This document shows, piece by piece, positions 59,100 through 64,000 of a DNA stretch of 64,000 nucleotides. The stretch comes from Corylus avellana (lineage: Eukaryota; Streptophyta; Magnoliopsida; Fagales; Betulaceae). The notes below the pieces were generated by a model, which searched no databases, was not told the origin of the DNA, and saw only the letters and a program-made list of their open reading frames with translations. The translations under genes and the position numbers were made by a program. Location of the stretch: positions 42,439,021 to 42,503,020 of the forward strand of contig NC_081541.1 of NCBI RefSeq assembly GCF_901000735.1, written 5' to 3'. Positions within the stretch are counted from its first letter, which is position 1; each line of letters starts with the position of its first letter.

Positions 59100-59971
59100 A
59101 TGCTAGAGCAGTTCTCATAATATTTTTATACCACATGAAGCTTATTGCAAATTGGAGTAAGTATAGAGATAGATAAATATATTTGAAATTTTATCATACA
59201 TAATGCCCGTGAACTCCAACATTTTTCTTGGTCATAATTCTTTGAGAGGTTTTGATTTTTAAGAATATTTCTTCCCCTTTAGAAATGGTCAATTCCAAAA
59301 CAGGCTATCCTCCCCTTTTTTTTTCTCTTTTTTTTTTTCCTATTGAATGTGGGGGAGAGGGAAAAATTGATTACAAGGATTATAGATGGGATGAGAAAAT
59401 AGAGAGAAAATACAATTCCCCTAACTATACACTTTTAATTTGCCTGAAACATCAAAAAGTGGCATTAATGGATATGTTACCATCTCATATCAAATAGACT
59501 ACTCTATCAACATTATTTAGACGTTAAAATAGATGGAAAATTGTCACGTGCATCTACCTTTCATCCCTAAGACCCTCATTTTTACGTTTAAAATGGAATA
59601 ATTATTGCTCATAAGCTCATGTTGTTTGTTTGTCAACTATGCTTGGTTGCATTTTTTTTTTTTTTGAATCAGCTTGGTTGCATTATAAGAGAAATGTGAC
59701 TTCTAAATGGTTTCCACGCATTGTATAAATAGTGGTAAAAACTATGGGCTAACTATGATAAAGTTAAAAAAAAAGAAGAGAAAAATGCTCATGTCACTAA
59801 AGTCTTGACATTTTTTTCATGGGCTCCTATTAATTGTTGGCGTAACCAAGCAAATGCCAAGAAATTAAAAATTCCTAGCGTTTTAAACCTAGAATTCCTT
59901 GTATTTAATTACAAATCGGCAGAAGTAGTTCCTAGACGGAGCTTTCCTTTTCTTTTCTTTCTTTCTTTCTT

Positions 59972-60016
<45 letters not shown>

Positions 60017-60430
60017 TATATATATATATATATATATTTTATTATTTTTTTTATTATTTTTTTTGAAAAGACACCTTCAAACTTTTTGAATCACTATTTC
60101 ATTGCAATTTACACTAGCTCTCCACTAGATTTTGACGTTAAAATATAAAGAAGGTTGTTGCATTCATGATGCAAGTGTGCAAAATTTTGACTTAAAATGC
60201 CAAAATTGCATTTAATTCTATAAAGAAAAAAACCCAAAAAAAAAAAATAAATAAAAAATTAAAAGTAATGGAATATACTTCAAGAATTGTGGAAGAAAGA
60301 AGAGTTAGGAAGTATGGAATATACTTCAAGAAGTATCCAAATGGAGATAAGAAGTTAGCTACCATTGAACTTACTCTTTGACAGTTTTTGTACCACTTCA
60401 ACTGGAATCTCTCCAATGATATCTGAAAAT
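59100..60430 (+). pseudogene. Third, nearly erased copy of the CYP71 duplication unit
   Basis: 59430-59760 matches the P450-flank repeats at 50590 and 51243. 59820-59860 matches 51630-51665. 60280-60350 matches 52345-52420 ('aattgtggaagaaagaag'). 60354-60424 matches the end of exon 2 (translates LATIELTL, stop, QFLYHFNWN). Everything else of the gene is gone. A long T run and (TA)n at 59975-60040 interrupt it. 59100-59390 also belongs to the dispersed LINE-related repeat. Confidence 0.75.
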
Positions 60431-60873
60431 TCTAATAGACTCCAAACTAAACCTAGAAGGAGGTTGAACATGTGTTTACCAACAATAAACAGATATAAAA
60501 ATCTTAAGCATGCAACAAGTCCAAATATATAAAAAGTTGTAAATAAAGAGACACAGATATGTGATTACGAAGAAGAAACCTTTTACAAAACCCTCTAAAA
60601 GTAAAACCTCTCCATTGCAGCTAAATCTAAAAAATCACTCACAATAGAGCCAAACCTACAAACTCATTTTCAATTGATTCCACTAGAAATACCGAATGCG
60701 CCAATCTAAAACTAACAAACTCCCCTTTGGCCATTCAAACATGAGTGAAATTAACTCTCCCTTTTTGTCATGAAGGACCAAAAAAAAAAAAAAAAAAACA
60801 GTCCCGTTCACAACAACAGGGAAGAATAAAAAATTATAATAAAAAAAAAACAAAACAAATCACGGAACGAGGT
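60431..60873. other. AT-rich spacer
   Basis: No gene or clear repeat is seen; an A run lies at 60780-60798. Confidence 0.5.
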
Positions 60874-61840
60874 ATCATTGATCGTGAGGAAGAACTTGGT
60901 GAAGATCAGTCATGATATTGTTTTTTACTTGCTCCACATCTTTCTCCATGTCCCCAAGCTGTTTGTTGATAGCTTCGATACTCTAGCCTTGAGCTTGGAG
61001 TAGCCCGATGATTGTATTCAATTGATTGGATACCTCTGAAGAAGATGACCTCGAGGAAGACACAGCTTATGGGTCGGGAATGATTGGAGGAGTAGAATCT
61101 CCTTGAGCTTGAAACCTCTGGAGCTAGGCTTTTGACTTCATCATTGTGCCCTTGCCAAAATACCCCTCAAGTATCTCCACTAGCTCATTTCCATCAATTT
61201 GAGGTAACTTGGCTGTGAGGATCTTGGAGATAAGACCGCCAAATGGTAGAGCAATCGAGTGATCCTCATGAAGCTCGAGAATGGTCATTACCATGTGGGT
61301 ACACATGCAGAAGGGGATACGCATGTTGATGGCATGGATCAATTTGGCTCGGTCAAGTGGCACATCACTGTTGCGAGAGATGGGCCATAAATTCTGCATG
61401 ACAATCCGAGCCAACAATCGTTCTTGTGCTCGAACATAGCCAATGGGAATCTTGTTCTTGGAGGTGTCCCATTTTGGATACGCTCTTGGATTTGGTACCG
61501 CCATGATATCAGCTCTAGATGGTTGAGGCTCCGTATCAGCAAATACAGAGGCCTTGTCAATGGGATCCCAGTAATGTCACTAATTAACCTCGAATTGATG
61601 GTAATAGATGTCCTGGCAACTTTGGTCTTGAATTGCGGGGAGGCATTGAGCACGATGTGGTCCATGTTGAAATAAAACTCCCAAACTAGCAGAGTGTAGG
61701 CATTCACCGGTTTGAACAATGACGTCCACTGATTCTCTGAGAAAATGTCAAAAATGAACCAGAAGGGTTCAACTTGAAGGTCAACTTGCACCACTCCATG
61801 TTCAACCACAAGTTGAACGTCAATTTTCAGTGCATGCAAG
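60874..61840 (-). pseudogene. Plant transposon-type protein relic (retrotransposon gag-like)
   Basis: The minus strand carries two overlapping frames that together read like the 'putative plant transposon protein' domain: PLTRPLYLLIRSLNHLELIS in one, then KIPIGYVRAQERLLARIV, DRAKLIHAINMRIPF and SIALPFGGLISKIL in another. A frameshift near 61500 separates them. Stops (61124 and two further on) interrupt a C-terminal coiled-coil-like tail that ends at 60874. It is a dead remnant of an LTR-type element; no LTR was identified. Confidence 0.6.
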
Positions 61841-62500
61841 AGGAGTTCTCATAATATTTTTATACTGCATGGAGCTTATTGCAAATTGGAGTAAGTATAG
61901 AGACAGATAGATGTATTTGAAATTTTATCATACAGAAAGCCGGGCACTCCAACATTTTTCTTGGTCATAATTCTTTGAGAGGTTTTGATTTTTAAGAATA
62001 TTTCTTCCCATTTGGAAATGGTCAATTCCAAAACAGGCTCTCCTTTTTTTTCCCTATTCAATTTGGGAGAGAGGGAAAAAATTGAATACAAGGAAAAATG
62101 GATCCTTAAAAGAATATAAGAAAGAACAAAAAAAAATTGAAAATGCTTCCAAACATTAAGCGAAAAGCGCAACTTAAGTGTGCACGAAAATTTGTACATT
62201 TGAAACCTTTTAAATGTAATTGAAAATATACATTTAAAGGCTATCCTTTGTTGATAGCCAAAACACTGAGTAAGGAATCCCTCCAATCAAGTGGCCAACA
62301 AAGCAACGTTTGCTTCCCCTAAGAGAGCTTCCATAAGGACCAGTTTCTTTGTGCAAGCCGCCAAGATATGAGGTTATGAGGACAGATGAATGCTTTAGTC
62401 AAATATTCCAAGGGAGATAAGCAAAAATAGAGATATTAAGATGCCAAACATTATTCCTCCAAATAGCTCTAGCAAAAGGGCATCCAAGAAAGAGATGCTA
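61841..62500 (-). mobile_element. LINE 3'-end fragment with zinc-binding reverse-transcriptase motif
   Basis: 62500-62400 on the minus strand reads HLFLGCPFARAIWRNNVWHL, the zf-RVT signature of plant LINEs, and is followed by GGLHKETGPYGSSLRGSKRC. 61841-62350 is repeated in part at 59100-59390 and 21859-22112. Stops are present. The fragment breaks off exactly where the CACTA end begins at 62507. Confidence 0.65.
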
Positions 62501-62506
62501 AAATCT

Positions 62507-63000
62507 CACTACAAAAATTTTGGTCTTTAATGGCTCACAAATAATGATGTTTTTAGCCCAAAAAAGTCATTATTTGTCTAGTGACGTTTAAATAGTGTCT
62601 TTTTCAAAATGACAAAAAGTGCATAGACTAGAAATTGGGCTAATTTCGTTTGAACAGTGTAAAACGGCATTAAATGGTGTCATTTTGAGCAAAACGGCAC
62701 CTTTTAAAAGGTGTCATTTGAACAGTGCACGACACCTTCTAAAATGTGCCGTTTTGCACGATTCAAGAGTCACTACCCTTTAAAAAATTATTAAAAAAAA
62801 TAATTTTTACCAAAATGATATATATATATATATTAGACGGGTGCTGCCGGAACGTTGGCGGGCCACCCCTAGCCTTGAGGGTGGCCTGAAGGCCATCCTG
62901 ATTTGCTCAATCCCCGCCTTCGCAGGTGGCCCGCGAGCCACTCCAAAGGTGGCCAAGACTGTTCACGGGTCACTATTCACACGTGAATAGTGACTCGTGA
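62507..63000. mobile_element. CACTA-type end fragment
   Basis: It begins CACTACAAAAATTTTGG, a CACTA terminus, and continues with short inverted words (GTGTCATTT, AAAACGGCAC, GTGCCGTTTTGC). The GC-rich 62850-62960 has GGCCACCCC/GGGTGGCC words, then TCACTATTCACACGTGAATAGTGA (palindromic). No right terminus was found. Confidence 0.55.
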
Positions 63001-63186
63001 ATATCTTCATTATCTTATTGTTCGCCTTTCCTAGCTTTGATTAATTATGAGAATATCTCCAATAGAAAAATTGAAACAATTAAAAGCAAAAAGAAGATAA
63101 ATAAAATAAAAAATTCCTTTATATATAAGACAATATATATATATATACATGTCGGGCTGGGAGAGAAATACCAAAAACCTACGCTA

Positions 63187-63430
63187 ATAGGCTTGGGTCC
63201 AGTACTTATGTTTATATATTAAGTTCTCTTTTTCTTTGTACTTTCTTACCATATGACTCAACAACAACACATAATATAACAATAATTAACTTTATTTCAA
63301 TATTCACGTAATAGGCATGGGTGCACTTATATGTATTAAGTGTTCTTTTTCTTTATACCTTCTCAATATGGGACTAACAACAATACATAACATAACAATA
63401 ATTAACTTTATTTGAAAATTCACATATTAA
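63187..63430. repeat. Diverged tandem duplication (about 120 bp units)
   Basis: 63187-63309 and about 63312-63430 share 'ttctctttttcttt', 'aatataacaataattaact' and 'attcac'. They lie downstream of the S-protein-homologue gene and may be in its 3' flank. Confidence 0.7.
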
Positions 63431-63509
63431 GTTGAGGCAGGTAGGTGATGAAGAGGTGCTCTGTTTAGGCTGCTTGAAACCACCAAAGATAGACTTTTTT
63501 TTTTTTTCC

Positions 63510-63962
63510 CTAAGGCCAAATATAGACTTGATTAGTAAACAATGGGTCCTTTGGGGCAAATTGAGTTGCAGCTGTCATATTAATCCCCCAAAGGCAGCTA
63601 GTACCGCAGCCCCCCTTGTCCCGATTATACCTGTAAATCAGAAAATTATCATGACGCACATATTCATTGTTGCCCGGCCGATTCCACGTAAAATAACATA
63701 CAAATTTTGTAGTGCCCCTAAAGTTGGGTCTAAAGGTGAAATAGAATTTCCCATTGCGTTGGAGAGTATGGTCACCGAGGTTGTTGTCCGATGAATGACA
63801 ACCAAGCGTTAGATTAGTCGTCAAATCATTTCTTATTGTCACGAACACTCGGGCTTTTTCGAATAGGCCCGCTTCAACGCCACTCTTAAATGATCCACTC
63901 ATAAACATAATCACGGTGATTATCAATACCAACGTTACATTTCTACCGGATGACATCATCAT
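63510..63962 (-). CDS. S-protein homologue (plant self-incompatibility S1 family)
   Basis: Intronless, 150 aa, from the first of three consecutive ATGs (63962) to TAG at 63510. A signal peptide (about 1-30; NVTLVLIITVIMFMSG) is followed by an S1 domain: VFVTIRNDLTTNLTLGCHSS, DNNLGDHTL, YFTFRPNFRGTTKFVCYFTW, then CGTSCLWGIN. The four Cys expected for two disulphides are present. Family members are small secreted proteins; PrsS of poppy triggers pollen rejection, while most homologues have unknown roles, often in reproductive tissue. N-linked glycosylation sites are possible (NLT, NMT). The domain ends with QVYIWP, somewhat longer than average. Nothing is broken. Confidence 0.93.
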   Translation of the reverse strand: MMMSSGRNVTLVLIITVIMFMSGSFKSGVEAGLFEKARVFVTIRNDLTTNLTLGCHSSDNNLGDHTLQRNGKFYFTFRPNFRGTTKFVCYFTWNRPGNNEYVRHDNFLIYRYNRDKGGCGTSCLWGINMTAATQFAPKDPLFTNQVYIWP

Positions 63963-64000
63963 CTTCTTTCTTTCTTTTTTGATCAACGTCGGTTTGACTC

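Overview
This window is nuclear DNA from a flowering plant, most likely a eudicot and probably a woody rosid. The signs are spliced genes with GT-AG introns, AT-rich spacers, plant-only families (type I MADS, ROP GTPase, CYP71, S-protein homologue, KDO-8-P synthase) and many plant transposons. The species cannot be fixed from the sequence alone.

Layout, left to right. A three-RRM hnRNP Q/R-like RNA-binding protein lies on the minus strand at 1-3783; its 3' end is outside the window. An intronless M-alpha MADS-box gene follows at 6643-7200 (-), then a run of terminal-inverted-repeat (TIR) elements. A complete 13-exon KDO-8-phosphate synthase gene (KDSA, 290 aa) lies at 11359-18582 (-). About 17.1-20.8 kb of that locus is duplicated at 22.1-24.3 kb as a gutted pseudogene, and each copy acts as the empty site for a transposon in the other. 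A type II membrane glycosyltransferase with a DXD motif (24571-30742, -, 356 aa) has a 4.8-kb second intron. A CACTA-like transposon of about 2.75 kb follows at 31419-34172. A 7-exon ROP/RAC small GTPase ending in a CIVL prenylation box lies at 38517-40840 (-). A second intronless M-alpha MADS gene is at 44420-45106 (+). A CYP71-type P450 (45977-49854, +, 507 aa) has a LINE and an older Copia relic in its intron; a CYP pseudogene (51655-53793) and a third, nearly erased copy (59.1-60.4 kb) follow. A complete but broken Ty1/Copia element sits between them (53830-58926, -). The right end holds a decayed plant transposon-type ORF, LINE and CACTA fragments, and an S-protein-homologue gene (63510-63962, -).

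The genes do not form a pathway. KDSA (KDO for pectic rhamnogalacturonan II) and the Golgi-type glycosyltransferase could both serve cell-wall glycans, but their proximity is probably chance. What ties the window together is transposon history. There are several distinct TIR families with 9-bp target duplications (Mutator-like), a TRIM with three 77-bp LTRs, and a MITE nested inside another member of its own family. Many of these can be dated relative to each other from empty sites and target duplications inside the window. I found no CRISPR, operon, rRNA or tRNA gene. The mobile-element structures are the most distinctive signals I could find; I saw no clearly new multi-gene system.
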